Below, one piece after another: positions 1-9,728 of a stretch of DNA of 64,000 nt. The stretch is from NCBI GenBank assembly GCA_910587685.1, contig CAJUMY010000002.1, positions 1 to 64,000 on the forward strand, given 5' to 3'. Within the stretch, counting starts at the first letter, position 1. Each line of letters begins with the position of its first letter. The DNA comes from an uncultured Christensenellaceae bacterium (GTDB lineage Bacteria; Bacillota; Clostridia; Christensenellales; UBA3700). A program made the position numbers and the translations under genes. The notes beneath the pieces were generated by a model that saw only the letters and a program-made list of their open reading frames with translations, made no database searches and was not told the DNA's origin.

Positions 1-101
1 CTCAAATAAATTAACTAATTAAATTTTACTGTCCAACTTTTTGGGGTCATAGCAATTCAAGTTGCGGTTTTTGCTCGATACTTTTTTATTTTGCTATAAT
101 A

Positions 102-1598
102 TCACTCTTCGAAGTTCTCCTCGCTATTCTCGTTGATACTCATAGCTTCAACGGGGAACGCGTTCATAGCTCCCATAGGAGAGTTGTCCGCCGCTCCCGC
201 ATTTTCGTTCATAACATCTTGAACAGCGGCAAACGTATTTCCGTCGGTCGACAATTTGAACGCCTTCTTTATCGTGATGATCGCGATAGGAAGGAAGACT
301 ATGAAGGTAAGCGTTTCCGCGAACGGATACGCGAACCATACGGCGTTGATTCCCCATAATTTACCGAAAAGGAACGCCGCGGGAAGCAGGAGAAATATCT
401 GACGCATGAGCGACATCAAAAGCGAATAAAGTCCTCTTCCTAGCGACTGGAACATTGTCGTCATGACGATGCCGAAAGCGGCGCCGATAAAGCACAGACT
501 GATTATTCTAAGAGCCAACGTACCCATTTCGAGAAGTTCTCCTTGAGCGTCGAATATCTTCATTAAAAGGTGCGGCATCGTCTGAAAGATGATAACGCCG
601 ATAACCATTATCGAAAAAGATATTATGAGCGACAGCTGGAACGTTTTGACAAAACGCTTCTTATTATTCGCTCCGTAATTATATCCCATTATCGGGAGAG
701 CGCCTTGCGTCAGACCGAACACCGGCATGAATACGAAGGACTGCACTTTGAAGTACGAACCGAGCACCGTAATGGGAGTAAGACTGTCGTGTATAGCCTT
801 CATTATCGTGTTCATAAATATTGTAGTGAAAGAAGCTACGGCGTTCATGACCATAGTAGGGAAACCTACTCGGAATATCTGCAGGAAGTATTCCTTCTTG
901 AACTTGAAATTCTTGAAGAATATCTGTATACCGTGATCTTTTTTAGCTATAACGATGAGAACGAAAGACATTGCGGCTATTTGTCCGAGAACGGTCGCGA
1001 CCGCCGCTCCCGCGATGCCCATCTTGAGCGCGAATATGAATATAGGGTCCAAAATCATATTGGTTATAGCGCCTATGAGCTGCGATATGGTTGGGATATT
1101 CATATTGCCCGTAGCTTGCAGAACCTTTTCGCAGAGGATCTCTATCATCTGTCCGAAACTCACGCACGTAACTATGGAAAGATACTGCATAGCGAGCGGA
1201 AATACCTCGGGAGAATCCTTTGTGAACGGCTTTATATACGCGTAAGATATGCCGTAACCTATGACGGCGAATACGCCCGACATAACGAGGGCAAGAAAAA
1301 GACCCGTCTGAGCGCACATCGACGCCTCGTCTCTTTTCCCTTCGCCGAGCTTCCTCGATACTATCGAATTCGTTCCCACGCCTATCCCGAGAGAAAATGC
1401 CAAAACAAGCATCTGCATGGGAAATACCAGCGTTATCGCGTCGAGCGCGGTCTCCGATATCCTGCTGACGAATACGCTGTCTACGATATTATAAAGAGCC
1501 TGCACCAACATTGAAAGCATTGCGGGAAGAGACATCTTTAAGAGAAGTTTCCCTATCGGGTCCGTTCCCATTTTACTCGATTTTAACGCTTCTGACAT
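102..1598 (-). CDS. MATE family multidrug/Na+ exporter
   Basis: This is a 498-residue, twelve-helix membrane protein of the MATE family, which exports drugs or metabolites from the cytoplasm using Na+ or H+ gradients. The N-terminal part shows the family pattern of a short cytosolic start, LPAMLSMLVQALYNIVDSVFV, and a second homologous half from about residue 240. A hydrophilic tail of about 45 residues, rich in Ala, Asn and Glu, extends past the usual end of the family. The start is supported by an AGGTGA ribosome site and by the upstream promoter. A second, distinct MATE gene lies at 24061–25464. The substrate cannot be read from the sequence. Confidence 0.93.
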   Translation of the reverse strand: MSEALKSSKMGTDPIGKLLLKMSLPAMLSMLVQALYNIVDSVFVSRISETALDAITLVFPMQMLVLAFSLGIGVGTNSIVSRKLGEGKRDEASMCAQTGLFLALVMSGVFAVIGYGISYAYIKPFTKDSPEVFPLAMQYLSIVTCVSFGQMIEILCEKVLQATGNMNIPTISQLIGAITNMILDPIFIFALKMGIAGAAVATVLGQIAAMSFVLIVIAKKDHGIQIFFKNFKFKKEYFLQIFRVGFPTMVMNAVASFTTIFMNTIMKAIHDSLTPITVLGSYFKVQSFVFMPVFGLTQGALPIMGYNYGANNKKRFVKTFQLSLIISFSIMVIGVIIFQTMPHLLMKIFDAQGELLEMGTLALRIISLCFIGAAFGIVMTTMFQSLGRGLYSLLMSLMRQIFLLLPAAFLFGKLWGINAVWFAYPFAETLTFIVFLPIAIITIKKAFKLSTDGNTFAAVQDVMNENAGAADNSPMGAMNAFPVEAMSINENSEENFEE

Positions 1599-1610
1599 AT
1601 TTTCACCTAT

Positions 1611-1657
1611 GCGGTAGCTTCACGTTACGGTAATATCTGATGCGTTACATCTACCGC
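1611..1657 (-). promoter_or_regulatory. Structured 5' leader of the MATE gene
   Basis: The arms GCGGTAG and CTACCGC (1611–1617 and 1651–1657) enclose 33 nt that contain GTAACG twice as a direct repeat. The closing helix ends only a few nucleotides before the AGGTGA ribosome site. It could be a cis-regulatory RNA for the exporter, but I cannot match it to a known riboswitch class. Confidence 0.35.
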
Positions 1658-1682
1658 GCCTTTTGTTTCTAGATATGAAACA

Positions 1683-1711
1683 ATTCTACATTTTTTATTA
1701 AATTATGTCAA
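1683..1711 (-). promoter_or_regulatory. Promoter of the MATE gene
   Basis: On the minus strand there is TTGACA (1706–1711), a 17-bp spacer and TAGAAT (1683–1688). Transcription should begin near 1676 and leave a leader of about 78 nt before the MATE start codon. Confidence 0.75.
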
Positions 1712-1935
1712 CGAAATATAGCGTTCTGTGAACGTTTTTAGTTCTCATAAGCGAAAATATCGAATAAGGTGCGCGCTTTATGCCGAGAGTATTTTCGAGC
1801 CGATGTACTGAAAAACTGGGTTTTGAAAACAAGCCTCGTAAATTAGGTCGTTATAAAAAGCGGTAACAAGTTTTGACTCTCGTTACCGCGTTAAGTCTTA
1901 AACAGCGTTGATACGTGAAATTTTATAAAAGAGTA

Positions 1936-2979
1936 TTATTTTTTCGTGAATTTTTCAAATTCCGCCTTTGCTTCCGATTTTACGTTGTTCTTCTTTAGGT
2001 TGAGATAAAGAACGGAGTTGGTCTTTTCGATATCGCTGCCGATAAAGTCGCGCATGATGATGTTGACGCTATCGAGGTAGGTCTTATTATCTGCTATCGA
2101 GCGTACGTATTCGCTCATCGCCTTATTGTGACCGTTCTCGAGATTTTTGAGATTGCCGAGATTGGGAGAGGTGAGCTGTCCTTGCAGTACCGTCAGCGCT
2201 TTGTTCTTTGCGACGATGTGAGCCATATATTTCGGAAGGGATTCTTCGATGTACGTTTTGCTTGGCTTTGAATTCTCTTCGCCGAAGTACATCGAGTCTA
2301 ACGACGCGTTCGGCAGGGAACAGGAGTCGTTATTTCGTCTGAAGAGATAAGAGTACTCGTCGCCGTTGGCTTCATTGCTTCCCCACGTTATTATAACTTT
2401 GCCGCGAACGTCTTCGAGCGTTAGCGAGTCGATATAGTCCATATCGGTCAGTTCGCCTTCGTTCTTTACGGCGAGGTCTATAAGTTCGCTCGATTCGATG
2501 ACGTCTATTACCGAGCTTTGGGAGCCGTTATTGAAGTGCTGAAAGTCGAGTACTAGAAATTCCGACGGATTCGCCGCGATGAAATCCACTATGTCGTTTA
2601 CGATGGGGAGAAAATTTCCGCCGCTCGTGTCTACGCCGTGGAATATGTTTAGAGAACCGTCGCTTTTTTTATTGACTCGTATATCGAAATACCTTGTTCC
2701 GTATAATAGCTGTTCGCCTATCGTGAGACTTTGAGTCATGCTCATCGCCTTTACGACGCTCGACATCTCCGAAGTGCCGCTGTCGTGCGAACCGAGTAAG
2801 GCAATACTTTTTATCGGCGTCGAATCTTCGATATTGCTAAGCCACGTCGAATAAAAATGTTTTTGCTCGTCGCTAAGCTCGATGGAGTCGTCTTCTACGT
2901 CGTTGCACGCTATGAGCGAAAATGTCAAAGTCAATATCGCGATGACCGCGAAAGCCGTTAATAATATCCTTTTTGTCAT
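1936..2979 (-). CDS. PI-PLC X-domain lipoprotein
   Basis: The protein is 347 residues if translation starts at the ATG preceded by GAGGT; a further 12 codons upstream are in frame but have no ribosome site. A lipoprotein signal ends at SLIAC (Cys25), so the mature protein should be anchored outside the membrane. The phosphatidylinositol-specific phospholipase C X domain follows, with the paired catalytic histidines in GSHDSGT (His65) and FHG (His114) and the FDIRV segment between them. Family members cleave phosphoinositides or GPI-type lipids to cyclic inositol phosphates. The real substrate in this bacterium is unknown. It is divergent from the surface lipoprotein at 3359. Confidence 0.85.
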   Translation of the reverse strand: MTKRILLTAFAVIAILTLTFSLIACNDVEDDSIELSDEQKHFYSTWLSNIEDSTPIKSIALLGSHDSGTSEMSSVVKAMSMTQSLTIGEQLLYGTRYFDIRVNKKSDGSLNIFHGVDTSGGNFLPIVNDIVDFIAANPSEFLVLDFQHFNNGSQSSVIDVIESSELIDLAVKNEGELTDMDYIDSLTLEDVRGKVIITWGSNEANGDEYSYLFRRNNDSCSLPNASLDSMYFGEENSKPSKTYIEESLPKYMAHIVAKNKALTVLQGQLTSPNLGNLKNLENGHNKAMSEYVRSIADNKTYLDSVNIIMRDFIGSDIEKTNSVLYLNLKKNNVKSEAKAEFEKFTKK

Positions 2980-3089
2980 TGAGAATACCTCGTTCGTTAA
3001 TATTGCGAAAATCATTTTTGCTTTACGGTTATCTTAGTTAGATCCGCTCGACTTGTCCGATACTTGCTCAACGTTCCTTCGCAAAATAT

Positions 3090-3118
3090 ATTATAATATA
3101 AAATTGTTTCGCGGTCAA
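3090..3118 (-). promoter_or_regulatory. Promoter of the PI-PLC lipoprotein gene
   Basis: The minus strand shows TTGACC (3113–3118), a 17-bp spacer and a perfect TATAAT (3090–3095). This gives a leader of about 100 nt. Confidence 0.7.
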
Positions 3119-3254
3119 GCTCAAAATATGCAGAGCGTTGTCGGAAAGAAAGTTTGAAATAGCTCGGCACGAATAAAGAAAAGGATATTTTTTACTTTCC
3201 GAACGCAAAAAAGTCGTTTCAAAAGATAAAAGCGTCGCATTTTCGATCAATCGG

Positions 3255-3283
3255 TTGCGGTTTTCAGGTAGTTAAGGTATACT
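3255..3283 (+). promoter_or_regulatory. Promoter of the BspA-like gene
   Basis: TTGCGG (3255–3260), a 17-bp spacer and TATACT (3278–3283) precede the surface lipoprotein gene. The untranslated leader then contains a 9-bp hairpin (3298–3306 with 3319–3327). Confidence 0.55.
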
Positions 3284-3358
3284 TATTAAGGCTTATATTC
3301 GGCGGAATCGAAACTTTATCCGCCGAATCGCCGTATTACGGTATGCGTGGAGTCGTGT

Positions 3359-5344
3359 ATGAAAAAGAGGTTGATTTTTGCGATTTTTACTGTTATATGC
3401 TGTTTGACGCTATGTCTTTGCGCGTGCAGTCTGCATACGCATAAGTTTTCGGAAATGTGGACGAGCGACGATACGTATCATTGGCATGCCGCGATATGCA
3501 AACATGATGCTGAGATAAGCGGAAAGAGCAAACATGCGTATGGAGAATGGGAGACGGTGACTGCTCCTACCGAAGACAGTTACGGGCAAAAAAAGAGAGC
3601 GTGCGTAGAGTGCGGTTACTTGGATACGGAGAGAATAGATAAGATATTGCACGAGCACATCTTTTCTGAAGATTGGAGCGTCAACGAGAGCTATCACTGG
3701 CATAGTGCGGAGTGCGTTCACGCTGAAGAGATCGCGGATAAGGACGCGCATAATTTCGTTGACGGAGTATGCGGCGATTGCGGATATATTCAAGAATTAA
3801 TCTACGCGTTTAACGAAGAGACTGACAGTTACTATGTTAGCGGCGTAGGGAAAGGCGCCGGCGAAGAAATCACTATCCCGTCTTTTTATCTCGATAAACC
3901 CGTTAGCGGGATCGCGAACGGCGCATTTCGCGATTCGGCTTTCATTACCTATGTAAACTTGCCGACAAGTATAAAGGAGATCGGCGATAATGCGTTCGAG
4001 GGTCTTGTCTATCTCGAAAATATAAAGTTGCCCGATAGCTTAAAGCGTATAGGCGCGTACGCTTTTTATCATTGCAGAGCGCTTGTTAGCGCGGTTATTC
4101 CGAATAGCGTTGAAAGGATCGGCGAAGGGATATTCAGAGCTTGCTCGGAACTTAAGGAGCTTACTATCCCGTTTGTCGGCAGGAGCGTCAACGCGGGCGT
4201 AGCTTCCGAAAGCTCGGTCTTAGGATATCTTTTCGGCAAAAATATGTATGCGGGCGGAGTTGCGGTAGAGCAGAATTACTCGGCGAGCGGATCCGTCGTG
4301 TACTATATTCCCGAAAAACTCAGTAAAGTCACTCTCACGGGCGGAAAGATATTCTACGGCGCGTTTTCCCGTTGCTTTTCGTTAAAAGAGGTCGTTATAG
4401 GCAACGGCGTTACGGAAATAGGCAATATGGCTTTTGTTGATTGCATATCGCTTGCAAAGGTCGCGATCGGCAGCGGCGTTACTAGAATAGGAAATTTTGC
4501 GTTCAATTTCTGCTCTAATCTCATGAGCGTTACGGTGGGAGCAAACGTTCGCGAAATAGAGCCGTCTGCGTTCGATAACTGCTATAAACTCGTTGAAATA
4601 TATAATTTTTCCGCTCTCGAAATAGTGAAAGGTTCAGACGATAACGGCAAAATAGCGGTAAACGCATTGGACGTATACGTTTCCGAGAACGCCAAAAGCA
4701 AAATAAGGAATATCGACGGCGGATATACGTTTTACACGTCAGACGATAGATCGTATATCATCGGTTACGTAGGAACGGGCGATAAGTTGGAGCTCAACGA
4801 TAAGCTCGGCGGCGTCAAATACGAGGTTTATAAGTACGCGTTCTATAAAAATCTTACCGTTAAAGACGTTGATATCGGCGGCTTTGTAACGGCGATAGGA
4901 GACAGAGCGTTTTTCGGCGCGGAAAATATAGAAACGGTTAATATCGACGACGCAGTTGAAAATATAGGGAGTTGGGCGTTTGCGTACTGCGTTTCGCTCA
5001 AGAAAGTGACTCTTCCAAAAAACGTCGTCGAGATAGGCGACGGGGCGTTTTCTTCTTGCAGGGAATTGAAGAGCGTCGCAGTGCCCGAAGGCGTTGCCGT
5101 TATAGGAGACAGCGCGTTTTGGAACTGCAGAGCTTTGGCGGAGATAACGCTTCCGAAAAGTTTGACGAGCGTTGAAAAAGACGCGTTTGGAGAATGCGCG
5201 AGCCTCTTGAAAGTGTACTATGCGGGCGACGCCGACGCATGGGCTGACGTCGACTTTAGGGACGGTAACGAAAATATAATATCGGCAACGGTATATTTCA
5301 CTAGCGAAGAAAGCCCGACTTTAGAAGGTATTTCGGCGCTATGA
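3359..5344 (+). CDS. BspA-like leucine-rich repeat surface lipoprotein
   Basis: This is a 661-residue secreted protein. The ATG at 3359 is chosen over an in-frame GTG at 3347 because GTGGAG lies 6 nt before it. A short signal ends in a lipobox (LCAC, Cys23). Two copies of a Cys/His-rich module follow (roughly residues 24–80 and 95–140), each with an HTHKF/HEHIF start, a HWH core and a CxxCGY end. The rest is a run of about ten LRR_5 (BspA/TpLRR) repeats of the form 'aFxxcxxLkxvxiPxsvxxIGdxAF'. Such proteins are displayed on gut Bacillota and often bind host or bacterial surfaces; the ligand here is not known. Confidence 0.88.
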   Translation: MKKRLIFAIFTVICCLTLCLCACSLHTHKFSEMWTSDDTYHWHAAICKHDAEISGKSKHAYGEWETVTAPTEDSYGQKKRACVECGYLDTERIDKILHEHIFSEDWSVNESYHWHSAECVHAEEIADKDAHNFVDGVCGDCGYIQELIYAFNEETDSYYVSGVGKGAGEEITIPSFYLDKPVSGIANGAFRDSAFITYVNLPTSIKEIGDNAFEGLVYLENIKLPDSLKRIGAYAFYHCRALVSAVIPNSVERIGEGIFRACSELKELTIPFVGRSVNAGVASESSVLGYLFGKNMYAGGVAVEQNYSASGSVVYYIPEKLSKVTLTGGKIFYGAFSRCFSLKEVVIGNGVTEIGNMAFVDCISLAKVAIGSGVTRIGNFAFNFCSNLMSVTVGANVREIEPSAFDNCYKLVEIYNFSALEIVKGSDDNGKIAVNALDVYVSENAKSKIRNIDGGYTFYTSDDRSYIIGYVGTGDKLELNDKLGGVKYEVYKYAFYKNLTVKDVDIGGFVTAIGDRAFFGAENIETVNIDDAVENIGSWAFAYCVSLKKVTLPKNVVEIGDGAFSSCRELKSVAVPEGVAVIGDSAFWNCRALAEITLPKSLTSVEKDAFGECASLLKVYYAGDADAWADVDFRDGNENIISATVYFTSEESPTLEGISAL

Positions 5345-5501
5345 AAATGTTAAAAGTATTCGTTTTTATATACGTTAAACCTAAATTGCAAAGATGAATA
5401 ATATAAAAATTAAGGAAAAAATATGGAACGTTTAGGAGCTAAAATTCAAAAATATCGATATATTTTGCAAACAAAATTTTTTATCTGCATATATTGTAAT
5501 T

Positions 5502-6848
5502 ATGATTGAATTGAATAACGTGCATTTTATAGGAATAGGCGGAGTCAGTATGAAGGCTCTCGCAATATATACCGCGCATTACGCAAAGAAAGTAACGGGT
5601 AGCGACAGGGAATATTCCGAAGCGTTCAAAATACTTCGCGAGAGCGGTATCGAAGTATGGCAGGGAAGCGACGTCTCAAAACTGGGAGACGTAGATACTC
5701 TCGTATATTCGTCTGCCGTTCCAAGCGACGATCCCGAGTTCGCATATTTGACAAATAAGGGAGTCAAGAGCTATGAACGCGGAGAGTATCTCGCGCTGAT
5801 GTCGTCGACTTGCGGCAGAACCATAGCCGTATCCGGAACGCACGGCAAAACTACTACGAGCGCTTTGATAGCTCATATAATGGCGACGGCAAGGATGCCT
5901 TTCGTTGCGCATTACGGCGGTTCGACGGAAGAGAGCGGAGACAAAAATCTGATAGTGACAGGTCGGGAATATTTTCTTACCGAAGCGTGCGAGTACAAAA
6001 GATCGTTTCTCAATCTTACTCCGTATATAGGAGTTATTCTCAATATCGACTACGATCATCCCGACTGTTATTCAGATATCGACGAGGTGAAAGATACTTT
6101 TTTAGAGTTTTCGAGGCGTTCGGAGATAACGGTATGCCCGAGCGAGCTTAATATCAAGGACGCCATCACTTTCGGTTACGGCGAAGACGCCGATTACAGA
6201 ATACTCAACGAGGAGAATACGGGCGGAAGATATTCTTTCGATCTTTTGACGCCGAGAGGGCTCACTTCGCTCGAGTCCAACCTTTTCGGAAAGCATAACG
6301 TCTATAACGTTACGGTCGCCTATATGGTAACGAGTATGATAGGGCTCAGCGATGAAGAGATAGCCTACGGTATATCGACGTTTTCGGGCGTGAAAAGGCG
6401 GTTTGAGTGTAAGGGAAAGACGCTTAGCGGAGCGAGAGTCATCTCCGATTACGCGCACCATCCTAAGGAAATAGCTTCCGTTATAGATACCGCCAGATCG
6501 ATGAGTAAAGGACGTATTACGGTACTCTTCGAGCCGCATACCTATTCGCGGACGGCAAAACTAATGGACGAATTCGTGGAATGTTTCTATTGGGCGGACG
6601 ACGTAGCGCTTCTTCCTACTTATTCTGCGAGGGAAAGGTCGGAGCGCGGAAAGAGCTCGTTAGATCTATATTACGCGCTGATCAAGAGCGGAAGAGGCGC
6701 GCTATATATGGATAGCTATGATAAAGCGATAGAATATATAGAGAGTCATACCGCGGCGAACGATATGGTTCTCGTATTGGGAGCGGGCAGTATACATCTT
6801 TTAGCCGACGCTCTCACGAATACGGAGAGAGACAATGACATGTCTTAG
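5502..6848 (+). CDS. murC: UDP-N-acetylmuramate–L-alanine ligase
   Basis: This cytoplasmic Mur ligase adds L-Ala to UDP-MurNAc with ATP, the first peptide step in peptidoglycan synthesis. At 448 residues it is of normal length. The N-terminal Rossmann part begins IGIGGVSM, the ATP loop is GTHGKTTT (residues 112–119), and the C-terminal domain has the family's DYAHHP and FEPHTYSR segments. It stands alone, not in a dcw cluster. No ribosome site is visible. A TATATT box (5490–5495) ends only 6 nt before the ATG, so the message may be nearly leaderless. Confidence 0.95.
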   Translation: MIELNNVHFIGIGGVSMKALAIYTAHYAKKVTGSDREYSEAFKILRESGIEVWQGSDVSKLGDVDTLVYSSAVPSDDPEFAYLTNKGVKSYERGEYLALMSSTCGRTIAVSGTHGKTTTSALIAHIMATARMPFVAHYGGSTEESGDKNLIVTGREYFLTEACEYKRSFLNLTPYIGVILNIDYDHPDCYSDIDEVKDTFLEFSRRSEITVCPSELNIKDAITFGYGEDADYRILNEENTGGRYSFDLLTPRGLTSLESNLFGKHNVYNVTVAYMVTSMIGLSDEEIAYGISTFSGVKRRFECKGKTLSGARVISDYAHHPKEIASVIDTARSMSKGRITVLFEPHTYSRTAKLMDEFVECFYWADDVALLPTYSARERSERGKSSLDLYYALIKSGRGALYMDSYDKAIEYIESHTAANDMVLVLGAGSIHLLADALTNTERDNDMS

Positions 6849-6875
6849 ACGTTGAACGAAGATCAAATCATATTT

Positions 6876-6909
6876 TATGACGGCTTATATTGCAGCCGTC
6901 ATATTTTTA
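6876..6909 (+). terminator. Rho-independent terminator after murC
   Basis: A 9-bp perfect stem (ATGACGGCT at 6877–6885 with AGCCGTCAT at 6894–6902) is followed by a T-rich run. Confidence 0.8.
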
Positions 6910-7037
6910 TCGCTTAGATTTTAAGATGCGTTTTATTTTTTAAGCTGATTTTTTACAAAATATAGTTTTTATAGAGAGTTATTAATTATAATAGCGTTTT
7001 TATGTTAAAGTTGAGCCTTAATTTTTCAAGAAAAATA

Positions 7038-7066
7038 TTGACAGTTAAGTTGTCGTGTGTTATGCT
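7038..7066 (+). promoter_or_regulatory. Promoter of the ABC transporter gene
   Basis: A perfect TTGACA (7038–7043), a 17-bp spacer and TATGCT (7061–7066) give a leader of about 85 nt. Confidence 0.8.
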
Positions 7067-7157
7067 TAACATATAGATTCATTGTTGTTATATTAAGATT
7101 TTTGTAACGATATTAGAATAAAATTCGTTTTTGGCATATATTAATGGGGGATTGCTA

Positions 7158-9578
7158 ATGATACGCGTTGATCGATTAACCAAAACATACAGGACTAAGT
7201 ATTGCAAGATAGATGCGTTAAAGTCCGTTGATCTGAAACTGCCGAATATAGGACTGGTATTCATAACCGGCAAATCGGGCTCGGGCAAATCGACTCTGCT
7301 GAATCTTCTCGGCGGGCTCGATCAGGCAACGGGCGGAAGCATACTCTTTAACGGCGTTGACGTAGCTAAAATGAAGGGAAAGGCTCTTGACGACTATAGA
7401 CGCAATAGCGTGGGTTTCGTATTTCAAGAGTTTAATCTGATAAAAGAGTATAATATATACGATAATATTGCCGTAACGCTCAACCTGAGCGGCGAGAAGA
7501 ATAACTATGAACGCGTGGCGAACGCGCTCAAGAGAGTGGAACTCGAAGGATATGAAAAGAGACGCGTTGACGAACTTTCGGGCGGACAGAAGCAGAGAGT
7601 GTCGATAGCGAGAGCGTTGTCGACTGAGACCGATATATTGCTTGCCGACGAACCTACCGGGAACTTGGACAGCGTGACCGCTCAAGAAATATTCGATATA
7701 TTGAAAAAAGTATCGAAAGAGAAACTGGTCGTAGTCGTAACTCACGACAGAGAGAGCGCGGATAAGTACGGAGACAGGATAATTGAGCTAAAGGACGGCA
7801 GAATAATATCCGATAGAACAGCGCAGGCAGAGAAGAAAATAGAAGGCGAGATAACCGCGGAAGAGGACGTTATCAAAGAGAAAGATATAAACGGAAAATG
7901 TTCGCATAATAAATCAAAACGCAAAGGAATGTCTTTAGCGTATCTCACGAGACTCGCCTTTATAAATATTTGGAAGAAAAAGATACGTCTCATAGTTACG
8001 ACGTTGCTCTTTGCGTGCACGCTGACGCTGTTCGGATTTTCTCTCGGTATATACTCGATGGATAAGGCAATGGTTGCCTCTCAAGCCGTTGCGGATATAG
8101 GAATAAGAGAGATAGGACTCACGTATGAAACAGAGAACGGGCTCGAATTGTTTTCCGATGAGATGATAACGGAGCTCAATAATAGTTTTGATTTGGTTAG
8201 GTTAGATAAAATATACAATAAAAAAAGCGACGGTAGCCTAAAATGCGATTTCACCTATTACACCGTCGGAGATAACGGTAAAAGGGATATAAAAATAGAT
8301 TTTTACAATAACACAAAATACATATTCTTGAATGATACGTTTATTTCGGATAGAGGATATAAGGTAAACGGGAAATTACCTTCGGGTCATTTAGAGATAG
8401 CTATTTCTAAATATTCCGCAGATAAGATGATCGCGGATGAAAGTCTCGAAGGATACGTGAAGACGTATTCCGACATCTTAGAAAAACAGTATATTCTCGA
8501 TTCGCCATTAGCTAATAACTTCAAGATTAGGGTGACCGGTATAATAGATACGGGCAGCGACGATTACTATGAAATATTGGATAAGAATATTGGATTACCC
8601 CAAGATGACATATACAATATATTTAATAATGATATATCATTTTCTCCGACTACGTGTATTTTCGTTGATTCGTCGTTTGTTAAGATACATAGAACGTATA
8701 TACGCGCGACGCTAGACAATTCGTATTACTGCGAGTCAATGTTTTTGAATACCAGCGGTATTGTAAAATTTATAGGAGAACGTCCTCTTACTAACGGAGA
8801 GATGATAGTTTCGGAAAGACGCGCTTGTGATTTAGCGTATGGAGAAGGATATATGGAGATCGATGCTCCTATAAAGGATGGATCGATCCGCTATAACGTA
8901 GGAGGAGCTTCATATAAAGTAGTGGGGTATTTCACGGAAGATGCGGAAGAGGATACGCCGTTAAACTACATAGCATGTATTGTCAGCGATGATAGCGGGG
9001 TGTTTTTTTCTCCGTTCGAGGTAACCTCTGTCAACGCGCTTTTGAGCGGAGACGCAGAGCGAGACAGAGCGTTCTTTCAATATATGTTCGGCGATGACGA
9101 AACGAAAGATACGTACAGCGTCCGCTCTATAGTATCACAAGACGTTTCAAATCTTTGGTTTATGGAATTTTATCAAAAACTTGCGTATTATTTAGCGATA
9201 GGTTTCGGAGTATTTTCCGTCGTTATGATGCTGAATTTTATAATAACTTCTATCAATTCGAATAAGAGGGAGATAGGCATATTGCGAGCGCTCGGGATGA
9301 GAATGAGCGGTATATTCTATATGTTCGTGATGGAGGCGCTGATCGTATGTATTATCGCGTTCCTTATCGCCGTTTGTCTTTTGTTTGCATTGGTAGGTTG
9401 GTGGAATTCGAGCGCAATGGGCGCAGAATATGTGTTATCGTTCGATTACGTAGACATAGGAGCGGCTGAGGTGTTCTCGATGCTGGGACTTTCGATGGGG
9501 ATAGCTCTTGTCAGCAGTCTTATACCGATATTGATAAAGGCGCGTATCACACCTATAGATATCATGCGAAAATATTGA
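7158..9578 (+). CDS. MacB/FtsX-type ABC transporter, ATPase–permease fusion
   Basis: The 806-residue chain joins an ATPase and a permease. The start at 7158 has GGGGG 7 nt upstream. The nucleotide-binding domain has Walker A GKSGSGKST (about 38–46), signature LSGGQ (140–144) and Walker B LLADEPT (about 161–167). A charged linker is followed by a first membrane helix (about 270–300), a large extracellular domain of some 370 residues, and three C-terminal helices of the FtsX family (about 675–795) with the NKREIGILRALGM coupling segment. Relatives act as mechanotransmission pumps for peptides or antibiotics, or regulate cell-wall enzymes. The fusion lets one gene supply a homodimer; the cargo is unknown. 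Confidence 0.9.
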   Translation: MIRVDRLTKTYRTKYCKIDALKSVDLKLPNIGLVFITGKSGSGKSTLLNLLGGLDQATGGSILFNGVDVAKMKGKALDDYRRNSVGFVFQEFNLIKEYNIYDNIAVTLNLSGEKNNYERVANALKRVELEGYEKRRVDELSGGQKQRVSIARALSTETDILLADEPTGNLDSVTAQEIFDILKKVSKEKLVVVVTHDRESADKYGDRIIELKDGRIISDRTAQAEKKIEGEITAEEDVIKEKDINGKCSHNKSKRKGMSLAYLTRLAFINIWKKKIRLIVTTLLFACTLTLFGFSLGIYSMDKAMVASQAVADIGIREIGLTYETENGLELFSDEMITELNNSFDLVRLDKIYNKKSDGSLKCDFTYYTVGDNGKRDIKIDFYNNTKYIFLNDTFISDRGYKVNGKLPSGHLEIAISKYSADKMIADESLEGYVKTYSDILEKQYILDSPLANNFKIRVTGIIDTGSDDYYEILDKNIGLPQDDIYNIFNNDISFSPTTCIFVDSSFVKIHRTYIRATLDNSYYCESMFLNTSGIVKFIGERPLTNGEMIVSERRACDLAYGEGYMEIDAPIKDGSIRYNVGGASYKVVGYFTEDAEEDTPLNYIACIVSDDSGVFFSPFEVTSVNALLSGDAERDRAFFQYMFGDDETKDTYSVRSIVSQDVSNLWFMEFYQKLAYYLAIGFGVFSVVMMLNFIITSINSNKREIGILRALGMRMSGIFYMFVMEALIVCIIAFLIAVCLLFALVGWWNSSAMGAEYVLSFDYVDIGAAEVFSMLGLSMGIALVSSLIPILIKARITPIDIMRKY

Positions 9579-9650
9579 GAGCTACGCTTAAAGCGGCTCT
9601 CAACGGAGGACGTTACGGTTTAACGAGTTCGATCGATTCTTTTATAGTGA

Positions 9651-9697
9651 TCAAAATAAAAATAGGCGGATTTTCGTGTTGTGAAAACCAGCCTATT
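9651..9697 (-). terminator. Terminator of the MDR oxidoreductase gene
   Basis: A long hairpin (AATAGGC at 9661–9667 with GCCTATT at 9691–9697, extended inward by about 7 pairs) is followed on the minus strand by a T-rich stretch. It lies just past the stop of the gene at 9729. Confidence 0.75.
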
Positions 9698-9728
9698 GAT
9701 CGTAAACATATCTATATGTCATATCAGT

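Noticed and set aside
570..1514. Long plus-strand frame of 314 codons
   Set aside because: It is antisense to the MATE gene, with Arg/Tyr-rich content and no ribosome site.
3068..3250. Minus-strand frame of 60 codons before the PI-PLC gene
   Set aside because: It contains the consensus promoter of that gene and has no ribosome site.
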